A program made the translations under genes and the position numbers. A DNA stretch of 64,000 bases from assembly GCA_002914805.1 (NCBI GenBank), contig JXTB01000089.1, forward strand, positions 911,905 through 975,904, in the 5' to 3' direction. The first letter of the stretch is position 1. The number at the start of each line of letters is the position of its first letter. The DNA is from Parasponia andersonii (taxonomy: Eukaryota; Streptophyta; Magnoliopsida; Rosales; Cannabaceae). Of this stretch, positions 38,463 to 50,906 are shown piece after piece. The notes beneath the pieces were generated by a model. The model was given only the letters and a program-made list of their open reading frames with translations, ran no database searches and was not told the origin of the DNA.

Positions 38463-41400
38463 AACATTTTCTGTACTAAAAAGGTAGAACCAGAGACATG
38501 AATGGAGCTCCTACATCCTTCTCGAAAAGTAAGACTTCTGCATACCAATGTTTCTACGCTTCTGATTAGTTTTTTACTATTGATTTAAAACTCAAGAAAG
38601 TAGAATTTTTGAACACAGGAGGAATAACGCGCGACAGCTAGTAAATAATTAGGATTAATATTGTTATTATTTAATTGGGTTAAATGCCAAAAAAAAATTA
38701 TGAAGTATGTACTGGGCAATTTAAACATCAATTTTGAACTCTGCAAAATTATACCCTAATGTTTTTAATTTCCAAAAAATCAAACCTTTTGTGTACAAAA
38801 CAATTAATGAACTTACCTCTAATATCTAAATACTAAAAATGTATTAAGGTTTGCTTATTCATGTTTATAAACATGAAAATTGTATTAAAATTACATTTCT
38901 TTCATAAACGTTGATCTTTACAATAATTTACTTGGTTTCTTTCTTTATTTTAGTTTTAACTCAATTTTTTGATTTAATTGAGTTTTTATTTATTTTGTTG
39001 TTTGGTAATAAGAATATGAGAGGCAATTTTGTCTTTTGATAGTATAAATCACTCAAAAGTATTGCAGAGTGTATATATTTTTAGAAATTCAAATTTAAAG
39101 AGGTATACTTTTCTTTTTAGCTCAAAATTTAGAGTTTAAAGTTTAGAACGCATACTTCTTTTTTTGTTTTAACATTTAACTCTTATGTAATTTAGGATAA
39201 TTGTTAGGTTTTTATCTTATGTTTGAATTATTCGTGTTTTAGTTTATTTTAAATTCTCTTATCTATTTTCTAGTCCAATTAGGACTCTTAGTTGCTTTCC
39301 TATAAATAGCTTTGTCATTTTCGTTATTCTCAGACTTGTCGAATGAATTGAATAAAGTTCTCCCTTGTGTTTTTTGAAATCTCTCTAGTTCTTGATTTGT
39401 GTTCTATTGCTTTTCTATCTATCCGATGTACTCTATTTCTCTTTCGTTTTTCTTATCTTACGTCACAAAGACAACATTAAAATGAAAAGAGAAGAAATTA
39501 GAGTCAGATCAAAATACGTGAAATGAAAAACTTTATAACATAAAAAATTAGTGATAAAAAAGTGTAATGACTTCGTTGGCGCGCGCACACACAAAAAAAA
39601 AAAGCATTTATATATATATATATATATATATTATGACTATTTTTTTTTTTGTAAGTTAATGTACTTTTAGTTAACTAATTTCAACTTCACATATAAAGTT
39701 GTAACTAAAACTACAATAATGACTAATGTTTAAGGAAATTTTAGTCCAAAAAAAAAATTGTGACCAAATATCAGAATATCCATTATTTCTGTAGACAAAG
39801 TTGATTTATGTACATTAATATAAGATTTGAATTTTATTTTATAAATCTAAAAATAATTTTTCAAAAGTGCCCAAGTTTTCAGTCAATTTGACAGGAACTA
39901 GACTACCTAATTTATCTTATATTTTATCCCATTCCAATTTAAATCTAAATTCATCAAGATAAGATCTAACTCTATGATTTTTAAGTGCCATGGTATCATC
40001 CAATCAAGTGGTAGGACAGCTACAGATATCAGTTTTGTGAATTGGCAATATTGCTCCAAGGTTGGAGTTTTCAAACATTTCAATTCTAACCAATGAAAAA
40101 ACAGGAAAGAAAAGGGTGAATATTATTCCCTTCAGTTGCTGGTAGATCTGATTTGGACAATTATTCTAAAATGCAAAAATCCATCCACATTTTCACATTA
40201 AGAATACAATACCCATATCAAATTTAATTAATTAGATTTGCCCTACAATTAAGTTACATCCTCCTCAACCTAAGGTGGATTTTCTAGGAATCTAGGGACA
40301 AGATTTGATTGTGAAATGAAATTTGGACCATTGTAATTTGGGCAAATTAATACATGATTAGAGAATAGCACTGATTTTTAATAATTAGTGGGGTAAAAAT
40401 GACAGAGGATTCTCTAAAACCGATCAAGATATTACAGAACCGAAAAAATAAAAATAAACGAACAAATAAGTAAATTGACATCCCAATCATCATTTTATAT
40501 AAGACTAGGAGAAAAGGAAAGGTGGGGAAAGACTGTTTCTAATTGAGGTTGATGAGAACCAAATGGATGGTCCCTTTGGTGACAAAAAGGATTGGAACTT
40601 TACGTGAGTGTCTAGGGACCCACAGTTATACACATACCAACCAAAACCCAATATCAATCAGTATGAAACTCCAAATGAATCTCTTTCATTTTTAAATTGG
40701 GCAGTCTACTCCAAGCTGTCGACTACCAAATATTCCTCTCAACTCTTTCTTCTTCTTAAAGCAATTGTTTCTTTTTTTCCCTATTATTAATGGTTAAGAA
40801 AAATATCACCATGATATTAGAAATTATCATATAAGGTGAATTTATATTATTTGTTAACTTTTTGATGAAATACTTGTGTTTTTTGAAATGACAAAGTAAA
40901 CCTTAATACTGTTTTTTCAGTCAATTATTTCTCGGAATTTTTAACACCTATCAAATCTATTGCCCATTAAAATTAATTTGAAAACATAAAAATGATATGA
41001 CGGATATTTCCTTGAGAACAGTGAAATACAGTTCTTTTTTCTAAGTCAAAATAAAATTAAATGACAGTAAATAAAAAATAAAAAGAAAAAATTAAAGATA
41101 ATATTTTTTTTATTTGAGTTTGAATTTTTTTTTTTATTAGGGTAAATTTTCGGTGTCATTGTTTTTTTTTTTCCTCTATCATCTCGCTTCGATTTCCCTC
41201 AAATTTTTTCTTCTCGTGGGTGATTAGATTTGATGTGTTAAAAGTATAACGAAATAATTGATAAAAAAAAAAAATACATAGAGGTTTAATTTGATATGCA
41301 TAATCATATACGCATGGATTTCCACAAAAGAAAATAATAAATACAAAAAATGTTTTATGATAATTCCCCATAGTCTATATGAATGTAAATCAGCGATGAG

Positions 41401-43985
41401 AACTGCTTTTTATAAAGCAAACTTAACCAGCTTGCTTTTTATTTGGAAAATGTACCCAGTTTGCTTTGTGCATAAAGAAGACTATTTACATTGAGGTTTT
41501 TCTCCACCACGTAGAAGTCTTGTACCCTATAAATAAGCCTAATTCTTGCATTGTAACGGATGTTTAGTACAAGTGAAGTTGAAACTGAGAAGTGAAAATA
41601 AGAAGAAAAGAAAGTAAAGAAAGAAAGAAATGCGATCTAGAAGACTGGAATAGAGAATTGAAATAACCCAAAGATATTGTATATTCTCATCTGTTTTCCT
41701 ATTTGTTTTTTTCTTTTCTTAGTCGTCTAATATTAGATAATACTTATATATACGTATTATTTTATAACAATCGCCGTTTTATATTGTAAAATGTTTACAA
41801 TATATATTAAAACAAAATAACATACCAGAGACAACGAATTTGACGGTTAAAAAACAATAATTAATGGTAAGAGTAAGTGTACAGTTGTTGTGTGTAGTTA
41901 TACATGTGAATCACTGGGTAAAATAAGTAACGGGATGAAACTAAAATACTACGTAAATTTGGGACCTGATTTTGTGTGAACTGAACTTAGTTTTCCCACA
42001 ACCGATGACCAAAATGTAGCTTGTTTTATTTGTTTTTTGGGAAAATCACAAGATCACTCCATCACTAGATTTTTCAAGTATGAATAAGTTAACAAGAATT
42101 TGGTCAGAAGTGAAGAAAAAGTGCCAAATTGAGGGGGACCACGTACGAAGCTTTCTTTATTTTAGCAAGGCCTATAACAAGATTTTCTAACCACAGTTTT
42201 CAAGGTAGAAAGGTGTGATAAGTTTTAACTGGTCACAAACTAACGGTATCCGTAAAACTATGTTATCGAGTCAATGTCAAGCAGTAAGATTTGGATATAA
42301 ATATGTGGAAGGAAAAGAGGGAAAAAAATGTCGTAAAAGATTGAAGGATATAGTACCATTTTTTTGTTGTTCAAAATGGAGTTTCCAAAAGGAAAAGGCG
42401 TGAGAAAAGAAAGAAAGAAAGAAAGAAATTGGAGACTACTTGTCCATGTCATTTTTATAAAGTTCACATATCTTTTAGGTGAATTGATGTAGAATTATTT
42501 TTGCCTTTTGCATAATTATTTATCCTTTTCTTCTTCCTATCTTTTCTTTTCCTTTCCTTAGTTTCAAGTTTTGATTATAGAACATAGAACCTTGAAAATT
42601 CCTTGAGTTTTCTCTTAGAGTAAATGACCTTATTTTCTCACCCCAAAAAAAAAAAATCATAAAAAGAAAAGAAAAGTAAGTAGTAGTAGAACAATTTACT
42701 AGGAGTTCATTAAAATTATCCAATATTTATTTATTTTAACTCCTCTTAGAAAGAAACGCTCTTTATCAATTATAGTCTACTCTAAATGAGGAATGTTGAA
42801 TCTACTCTACCTATATTTTGCTTGGGAAGCGATAAGAACTTGCTAATCAGTTCAAAATTATTGTAACATGGCGATAAAATACCATAATAAATAGACAAAA
42901 TTAAATAAACTAAATTTGTCTCCTTTAATTATGTGGCAATGGTAACATAACTACACTTGTACGTATGAGTCACGTAGCTCCACTTGCACATTTTAACTCT
43001 TGATATTAGAGATTTGTGCCGCTAAACAGCAAGTATTAACAAATTAGTACTACATATTAATAGAAGTGTCCTTTGTGTCTTGTGCTTCTATTAGTTAGAT
43101 TAGTATTAATTAAAGTGTGCTTTCAAGTTTGTGCGTGAGTCTCGTGCTTTTACTAATTGTGGCATCTACTGCATCACATGTGCGCCTGATATTTGCTTTA
43201 CATTTTATTATATGTCGAACTAGTAACTTATTTACCTTATAAATAATAATTTGCTAGCTACTTGACTAGTTCTAGCCATCTTAATTTTGTTTGAATTCTC
43301 TTTAATGATAATTCCAGAAATTGTTGCATTAATAATAGTAGGACCAATCTTTCCGTCAATATAATATATACACATATATACAAATGTAACCAATCTTCCT
43401 CCCTAGTCCCTCATAAGACTTGAATTTACTACTGGGTATAGATTATATATTCAACTAAACTCGTGCATCTTCAAAATTTTAAACTATGATAGCATTTTTT
43501 CTATTCTAGGAAAGAAATTCCCCTAAATCCCAATTCATATAACACATAAGAAAAAAAAAAAAAAAAAAAAAAAAAGGTAGAGAAAACAAAGTGAAATATT
43601 ATTTCAGATCATTAAGCTTTGCCCATGTTCTTCAATAATTTCACGTTCCCAAATTGATGCACCCACGAATGACACATACCCTTCCTTTTTTTATAATTTT
43701 TTTCTTTTTAAAATGGTAGACATAATTTTTTTTTTTTTTTGGCATTACAGATAAAAGCTGTAATACTATATATATAATGAAGTAGATAATGTCAATGGTG
43801 GGGCTTTTTTTTTTTTTTAAATGGCATTTCCATGAAAAGGCAATAGTATCAGATTGCACTTCTCTTCAATTGTCGAGTACTCATCATCTCTCTCTTTCTT
43901 CTTTTATCGTCATTCATCACTACCGTCTGACTCTGTCCTTCTTACTAGATCTACAGCCGTTCATTTTCCATTTTCTGCTTTTTAA
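38463..43985. other. Intergenic DNA, no gene recognised
   Basis: About 5.5 kb of AT-rich sequence. Two stretches look like retroelement LTR promoters: about 39190-39420 (entered separately) and about 41400-41640 (CCTATAAATAAGCC then ATTGTAACGG). Homopolymer tracts occur, notably poly-A at about 43552-43575. The part next to 43986 should include the 3' UTR of the FLZ gene. Confidence 0.4.
39190..39420 (+). repeat. Possible LTR fragment of a Copia-like element
   Basis: The run CCAATTAGGACTCTTAG, then a TATA box (CCTATAAATAGC near 39298), then GAATTGAATAAAGTTCTCCC is laid out like the U3-R part of plant Copia LTRs. I found no second copy, no primer binding site and no target duplication, so bounds and family are uncertain. 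Confidence 0.3.
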
Positions 43986-44932
43986 TTAAGCGGCTGCCAC
44001 TGTCTGGCTTTTCCCAGCTGATGATGACGACGCCTTAGACGACTTACCAGACACCGCCGTTTCGCGGCGTTCGTCGTTTGCCACCACGCACTTCTTCTCT
44101 TTTCTTTCGTCTTGCTTCATTTGTTGCTCTCTGCATTCTAAGCTACAAAAAGCTGTATCTCCCCTGTTCAACATATAATTTCATGCATACTATTAATTTC
44201 ACAATTAAATATTTAAAAAATGAATTAACCCAATTCATTAAATTAATGCCATAATCACATAAGAGAAATTCAAGTCATAGAAAAATAAATATATCTGGGT
44301 ATATATCAGAACGCCTAGTTAGCTACTTATTTAATGCTTTTAGCAGGGTTTTTGGATCTAGTGTTAAATACATATCTATACATAAATAGTAATAATTAAG
44401 CTTTCATTCCTATACCATTCATGCATGCGAATTTTTTTTTAAAGAAAAAAACCAATTTTTGGTTTTAGCAGTCAAATATTGAAAAAACTCAACCAAAAAA
44501 AAACAATAAAAAAAACACAAAATTCAGAAATGACAAAAGAAAAAAAAAAGAGAGAGAGAAAAAAGGAAAAACGACGTACATATACATGTAGATGTCTCGG
44601 CCGGAAGCCAAACGACGCTTGCAGAGGCCACACGTGCGGAGGAAGTGAGCGGTCTCGATGAAATCAGCGGAGTTTCTCCTTTGGTTTCTGGGAGACAGCA
44701 TGGCGAGGAATGATTCTTGGTATTCTTTGGCCCCAAAATTATTCTGAGCCATATGATGGGATTGGGATTGAATGAAAGAAGGCCCTGATGATCCCGGGTG
44801 GTTGTTGTTGGTGATGGGGTTTTTGAGATCAGTTGGCTCAGGTGCTTCCCCGCTGGCCGGATCGACGGTGGTGATGCCGGACATGCTGGTGGTTCTCTTG
44901 ATGGGAGGTCGTGGACGCTTTCCCAGTAACAT
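43986..44932 (-). CDS. FCS-like zinc finger (FLZ, DUF581) protein
   Basis: Two exons on the minus strand, 44932-44580 and 44163-43986, give a 176-residue protein. The intron (44579-44164) has a GTACGT donor and a TTGAACAG acceptor and splits codon 118. The N-terminal half is low-complexity and Pro/Ser/Asn-rich, starting MLLGKRPRPPIKRTTSMSG. The FLZ finger occupies about residues 91-135: FLRTCGLCKRRL, DIYMYMGDTAFCS, LECREQQ, with zinc ligands Cys101, Cys104, Cys124 and Cys128. FLZ proteins are plant-specific adaptors that bind SnRK1 kinase subunits and link energy and stress signals. At the position after DIYMY most family members have a basic residue; here the splice gives Met. The leader holds a long (CT)n tract and a TATA box lies upstream. 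The tail is Ser/Ala-rich. I am confident of the family but not of the orthologue. Confidence 0.9.
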
Positions 44933-44994
44933 CTTTTTTTTTTTTTTCCCTTTTGCTTGTTTTAGTTATTAGTTTTGTAAAGCTTTGAGTTACT

Positions 44995-44999
<5 letters not shown>

Positions 45000-45037
<38 letters not shown>

Positions 45038-45043
45038 AGAGAG
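45000..45043. repeat. (GA)n/(CT)n microsatellite in the FLZ leader
   Basis: About 22 GA units with one interruption. On the FLZ sense strand it reads CTCTCT, about 70-110 bases before the start codon. CT tracts are common in plant 5' leaders, and its length probably varies between individuals. Confidence 0.9.
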
Positions 45044-45187
45044 TGGAGTAATGGAGGAGGGAGTGAGGAGGAATGGGAATGGTAGATGGGGAAGGGAGAT
45101 AAATGAGATGGGAGAAGAGCTGAGAGCGAATCTGGGCCGTTGCTGGCGGGCACCGAGTACAACAACTCCACGTCACGCCTCTTCTAA

Positions 45188-45195
45188 CTTTTATA
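45188..45195 (-). promoter_or_regulatory. Probable TATA box of the FLZ gene
   Basis: TATAAAAG on the minus strand, about 255 bases before the FLZ start codon, ahead of a pyrimidine-rich leader. An ACGT-core element (CCACGTCACGCC on the plus strand, about 45167-45178) lies just downstream of it. The transcription start would be near 45160. Confidence 0.45.
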
Positions 45196-45199
45196 ACCT

Positions 45200-45940
45200 T
45201 TTTCTTAATTTTTATTTTTCCAAAGAAGTAGAAAAAAAATAAACAAATAAATGATTCTTGTGTTTTCCTTTCAGGGTATTTTGGATCTAATTTAATAATT
45301 TTTGAGTTTTAATTTAATATGATAGAATAACACTAGAGGTATTAGAATATACACACACCGATATATCATGGAGTTTACTTACCTATAAATTTTGAAATAA
45401 AGAATTATATTAGGTACATTGTATTTCATATCGGGTATATTTTGAAAAAATTACGAATATTTAAGTGGTAGTCTATTAATTCAAAAATACTTTCAATCTA
45501 GTATTTTTAGGTGAGGCCTAATAGTATTACATTTGATATCAGAACCGACCGAATCTATACTTGCATGAGTCTTGAAAAATTACCATGGGACGGAATCGTA
45601 GCAAATATAAATCCCACTTATAGAAGTTATATGTTTGGGTGAGGCTTAGTAATGTTCCATACACAAACGGTTAAAACCAAAAATCTACAGAGAACACATA
45701 TTATTATCCCTTACTAGAGTTTTGTTGTAAATAAAATAAAAACTAATTAAACTATAACTAAAATAAGCATGAAAGATAAATGGACTAAATGGAATAGATA
45801 GTCCTACTATGTGCCCAAATGATTAAAAGCATCTCAAAACATTTATGTTCCTAGTTTGTGTGTATATTATATGTATCCTTATTATTACTCTTTAAAATAT
45901 TCACATTAGATATATTTCAAGTCTTAGTTCTAATTATACA
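45200..45940. other. FLZ upstream region, no gene
   Basis: AT-rich sequence between the FLZ promoter and the solo LTR. I see no coding sequence; distal promoter elements may be here but none can be named. Confidence 0.4.
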
Positions 45941-45945
45941 CTTAC

Positions 45946-48148
45946 TGTAAAAATCCGGATTTTTTGGGAGGGTAATTTGGACATTTTATCAATTTTCCGG
46001 ATATAATATTAAGAGGATAAATTTGCAAAAATTTTGAGTAGAATGACAAAATTGTAATTTTGGAGGAACTAATTTGAAAGAAATTTGAAATTTTGGAGAC
46101 TTATGTGTAATTTTTAAAAAATTGCACTGCCCCATAAAATAGAACCACGTGCCCTGCTCTCTCTCTCTCTCTCTTTCCCCCTGACGTCTCTCTCTCTCGC
46201 CCTCTACTTACTCTTGGCCGACCACAAAGGAAGCACTGCCACCGCCTCTCGCCGTCGCCCAGCTGCAGGAATCACTGGCAAACCTTGCCAGCTCCGCGCC
46301 AAACTCGACGCCGACCTCCAAGAGCTGCCAGAGAGGCCGCCATTGTCGAAGAAGACAAAGTGGGCATTTCGGATTTTTAGCAGCTGGCGACGATTCTGAT
46401 CTCCGTTTGACCTCCAACTAGACTCGTTGGATTCGTCTCGTCGAGAGGAAGCTCAAGGTATATATATATCTTAACTCTATACTGCCCGAGTCAAAAGTTG
46501 CTATTTTTGGATATTTTGAGTTTAAGTCTGACTTTTTGATCCGGCTGTTGGAAGATGTTTTTGTTATCATTTTTTGGATTATACTCGGAAAATGGGGAAG
46601 TTTCATATATATATATATATATTGCCTATGTTTGATGATCTGCATGAAAATCGAGATCGGACGGTCGAGATTTACCTTGTTTTGTATGCCACCAGCCCGG
46701 TGTAATCCCAGATCCGAATTGGACAAGTTATATGTCTGATCTAGCTATTTTGGGTGCTAGGAATTCAATGAAGAGGTCCGTTTGTAGAATTAAAGCTTCG
46801 TTGAGAAGTTGGTTTTTTGCAAAAGGACGATCAAGGGCTTGGAATTGGTTCTCGACCCTCTGGGCGATCGTCAACGACACCTTGAGGATTCGATAATGTG
46901 GTGTCACTATTCGAGCGAGATATAGACTCAATTACCCCTGTTTTATATCGTTTTCGAATAAAACTTATTTTATGCAATGTATGAGAATAAATGTGATTCT
47001 TGATTTTCTTGAACATATGTGATGGGAATTGATTATATGATGTATACATATTGTATTGCTCTGGAAATTTTCTGAGTACAGGTTATTTTGGGTATATTAA
47101 AAATAGAGTCGTTATGCTGCCCATTTTCCTATAAAACCTAGAATGTTAATTTTATTGAAAAACTCGAGCATGATTATTTTCACACTTTAGTTCTATACTG
47201 AACGTGTCACAGGATCATACATGACCACCGTGTTAGCGTCGTGGATTTACAGTGTGACGTTGTGTGCTTCACCGTCGGTGTAGAGTCCGTAAACCCGCGC
47301 GGAGTTTTGTTACTTCTGATTACCTCCCCATTTAGCAGGCGTAAGCAATTCGATTGCCCCTCCAGCTTTGGTAGGCGACACACGGGTGTCCCCTCCAGGT
47401 ATGAGTTTAGGTGTCAGGCAGGCTATTAGGTATACTTAGTTCCATTATCCTGGGTTTCCACAGATGAGAGGATGAGAGCTCATGGGTATGGGTTGATTTG
47501 TGTTATATGCATATGAATTGAATGGTTTTGATTATACTGCTTTATATATATATATAGATTTCTAGTTTGGATTATATATATATATATATATATGTATATA
47601 TGTTTTGGACTAAACTAACCATGCAGGAATTCTCCATCACAAAAATATTTTCGACCAAGGTAATTGTTTTTCCTATTGGGCATTTTATGCTCATCCCCTT
47701 CCTCCCTTCCTCAGATAGTGTTCAGTGCGACTTGAGAGATCAAGAGGAGTAAGAGGTCATCTGGACTATAGTTCGTTATCTTGGTAATACTAGAAGCTTG
47801 TTGTCATGGTGTTTGGATTGTTTGGATTTTGTGTTAGCATTGAACTAAGATTATTACTTTCTATTTTGTTTGAGAACTTATGTATGCTATTCTGAGATTT
47901 GAGTTTCGTAATGGATGATGATGATGTTTGGATTTATATTTGATTTCGCATTTTTAATTTATTATTCGATCTATGTTTAATAGTGTATACGAATTGTGAG
48001 AGTAGTTCATGAGATAAAATTCCAATTATTTATTTAAATGGATCTTTTTATAAAACCAAGATTTTTGTCACTTTTTAAATAAATCAATGAATTTCCTATC
48101 TTTGTGAAATTTTCCTTCTGCTACTGGGCCAGGTTTTGGGTCGTGATG
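45946..48148 (+). mobile_element. Gypsy solo LTR, same family as the element at 2685
   Basis: It starts TGTAAAAATCCGG and runs parallel to the 5' LTR at 2685-4912 for its whole length, including the CT tract, the GC-rich cassette (about 46210-46400), the AAGCTCAAGGTATATAT word and the GGTTTTGGG end. Flanking pentamers CTTAC (45941-45945) and CTGAC (48149-48153) fit an aged target duplication. No gag or pol lies inside or beside it, so it is a solo LTR. It is about 1 kb upstream of the FLZ start codon. Confidence 0.8.
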
Positions 48149-48153
48149 CTGAC

Positions 48154-50083
48154 AATACATGTTTGTGTTATTCAGCTTTATAACATAATTTTCTCGAATT
48201 TCATTTTATTAAAGTTTTTTTCCCTTCCAAATTCAACATATTTTTATTCCTTAAAAAAAACTTGTCTTTAGCCCAATAGTTTTTTCTTTTTATCATTATT
48301 TGTTTTGTAATACTAATTTTATTTTAATTATTTAATATTTAATCAATTATAAATAATATTTAAAATTTATTATCAGTAAAGATTAAACTAGTGAAAGATG
48401 TAATTTAAAAAAAAAAACTTTCAACTTTATTTTATACATGTATTTTTCTAATCAATCATACAATACATATATACATAAACATACAAATTTTTAATGTCTA
48501 TGTCTTTTTTATGCCGAATCTTAAATATATATTTCACAAACCAAAATATACTCATATGTGTTATTAATCATGTGATTCTCGTCCAATATTTTGTTGTGGC
48601 GTGACGTTATTTTTTGACATTGAGGGTTGTGAACGTCTTTTTTTCTTTTTTTTTTCATATTGACATTAAAGGTTCGAGAATTGAATTCTAAACCTAGATA
48701 TTAGAGGAATGTATGGTTACTTATCAAGCTGAGTATGCGACCGTATTAATACATAGTAACCTAAAACATGTACATACTATTACTATTTCCTTACTTTCCC
48801 TTTGGTCTCTTATATGTTAGGGACACCGTCCTCTATAGTCTATGCATGTATGATTCGTTTTTATAGGTTCAGATTATTGCATTTATAGTCTTTTATATGA
48901 AATTAATTTCTTGTTGCTTGGTGTCAAGCCATTGATTAGATTGTTCACAAATAAATAAATAAATAATTTATATACTTAAAAGTATATTAACGATGACATA
49001 ATTATAAGAGTACAGGGGCACCACAAATATATATATTCTTTACAATGATTTTGAACCATCGATGTTCATCATATTACGTTGGATTTGCATAAATTTAATT
49101 ATATATATAAATATATGATTCTGATATCATCTTGATTATTATTTCATATATTTATACACTTAATAAGCCAAACAACACCGAGAGAATAATACACACATGT
49201 ACATTGTCTTAACATGTGTAGCCTGTTTCATCATTACTGAGGTTTTAATTCAGTTTGCTTTTGCACATATTTTATACAAGTACGAAGCTAACAAAGTAAA
49301 AAAATTATTTGAAAGAGAAATATATGAGTTTCGTGTCCAAAATATATAGATACAAGTTTAAAAGCATTTCACATTTTTTCCCTTTTTTTTTTAAGGAAAA
49401 AAAAGCAGCAAGCGCTCTCTTTCTCACGAAAGATATATAAAAATAAGAAAAAAAAGCTAATTAAATGAATAACCTCTTTGTCATGCAACAGAAAAGAAAA
49501 GAAACTGAAATTGAAACCTATGCCAAAATATATATATTATACACTATGCCAAATCAAGTCTTTTATAATTAGGCTGCATTTTTCAAAGTCAAATAATGCT
49601 TTAGGCATTATGTCAAAAAAAAATCCGAAATTGAAATAAGATAATATTGCACTTAATCCCATCATCCACTTTGTCTCTCATTGGTTTGATTTAATTTCAC
49701 TTTACACTCTGTGATTCAAATAACATCACCATTCCACCTTACAATATATTATGTAGGAAAAGATTTCGACTATTACATATATGGATGATGATCGGTTGGA
49801 CCCATCATAAGCTAGTTGATATATATATATATATATTTTTTTTTGAGTGAAGTATATTTGTGTTTTTTTTTAAAAAAAAATAAGCAGAAGACACATTTTG
49901 CAAAAATATGTTGGGATAACTGAAAACGAAATTAAGATTGTTCTTTAAGTAATAAATCTCTTAATGAGATAATAGTACTTTCTAGTCCATGGGATTCAAA
50001 GTGAGATTTAGTCAAAATGACACGAAAGAGGAAATTTATTCCAAAATAAAAGAAAAAAAATTGAAAGAGCATTAAAAGTTGCA
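48154..50083. other. Intergenic AT-rich DNA
   Basis: No gene, RNA gene or bounded repeat is recognised. Short TA and poly-T tracts are frequent. Confidence 0.4.
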
Positions 50084-50092
50084 TTATATAAA

Positions 50093-50897
50093 GAGTTTTT
50101 GACATGATTAGTCCCTGAATTTTTCATTAATTTGTAATATTTCTATTGAATCTTTTTTTTCGGCAATTAGGACCCTAAATTTATAAAACCATCGCAAACT
50201 AACTATCAAATTTTTGACAAATTATACATATGCTAGTCATGTGCAAGTTTTTTAAGAATATAATGGTCATCTCGCATGATTTTGGAGACAAAAATAACAA
50301 ATGAGAATTTGGAGGAAAAAAAATAGTTTTGAAATTCAAAATTTTAAAAATTAAAGAATAAACAAATATACTTTAAATTATAATGATATACTCAATTTAA
50401 CAATGCTAAACTTCAAAAATAAATCTATTAATTTTTTTGAAAAAATAAAACATTGCTTGAATTTTAATATGAAAGCATTTGATAAAAAATAAAAATATTA
50501 AATTAATAATATAAATAATATAGTCTTTAAAAATAACTCAAAAATTATTAAAATACTTAAACTATTCTTAAAGATAACTCAACATTTAAGTGAGCCAAAT
50601 TTTGTTTATTTTTTAATTTTTTTAAGAATTTGAATTTTAAAACTATTTTTTTTATCTCCAAATTCTCATTTGTTATTTTTGCCTCCAAAACTAAATGAGA
50701 TGACCATTATACCCTTAAAAAACTTACAAATGACTAGCACATATCTAAATCCGTCCAAAATTTGACGGCTATTAATGAAAATGTGTAATTTATAACTATT
50801 TATAAATTCAGAATCTTAATTGCTAAAAAAAAAAAATTCAAGGAAAGACATTACAAATCAACAAAAAATTCAAAAATTAATCATGCCAAATAAACTC
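50093..50897. mobile_element. Mutator-like MITE with long inverted repeats
   Basis: The 805-bp element is flanked by a perfect 9-bp target duplication, TTATATAAA, at 50084-50092 and 50898-50906. Its two arms (about 50093-50350 and 50635-50897) are inverted copies, each holding in order a GACATGATTA/GGCATGATTA-like end, GCAATTA, TGCTAGTCAT, ATAATGGTCATCTC and ACAAATGAGAATTTGGAG. The centre (about 50350-50630) is AT-rich and has no transposase. Nine-base duplications and long terminal inverted repeats are marks of the Mutator superfamily. Transposase would have to come from elsewhere. The arms differ at scattered sites, but the intact target copies indicate a fairly young insertion. Confidence 0.88.
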
Positions 50898-50906
50898 TTA
50901 TATAAA

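Noticed and set aside
38625-38650. GCGCGC followed by CTAGT as a Helitron 3' end
   Set aside because: The CTAG|T context is suggestive, but there is no clear hairpin just before it and no matching 5' end nearby.
44479-44972. Plus-strand frames across the FLZ first exon
   Set aside because: They are antisense shadows of the zinc finger gene and its poly-T flank.
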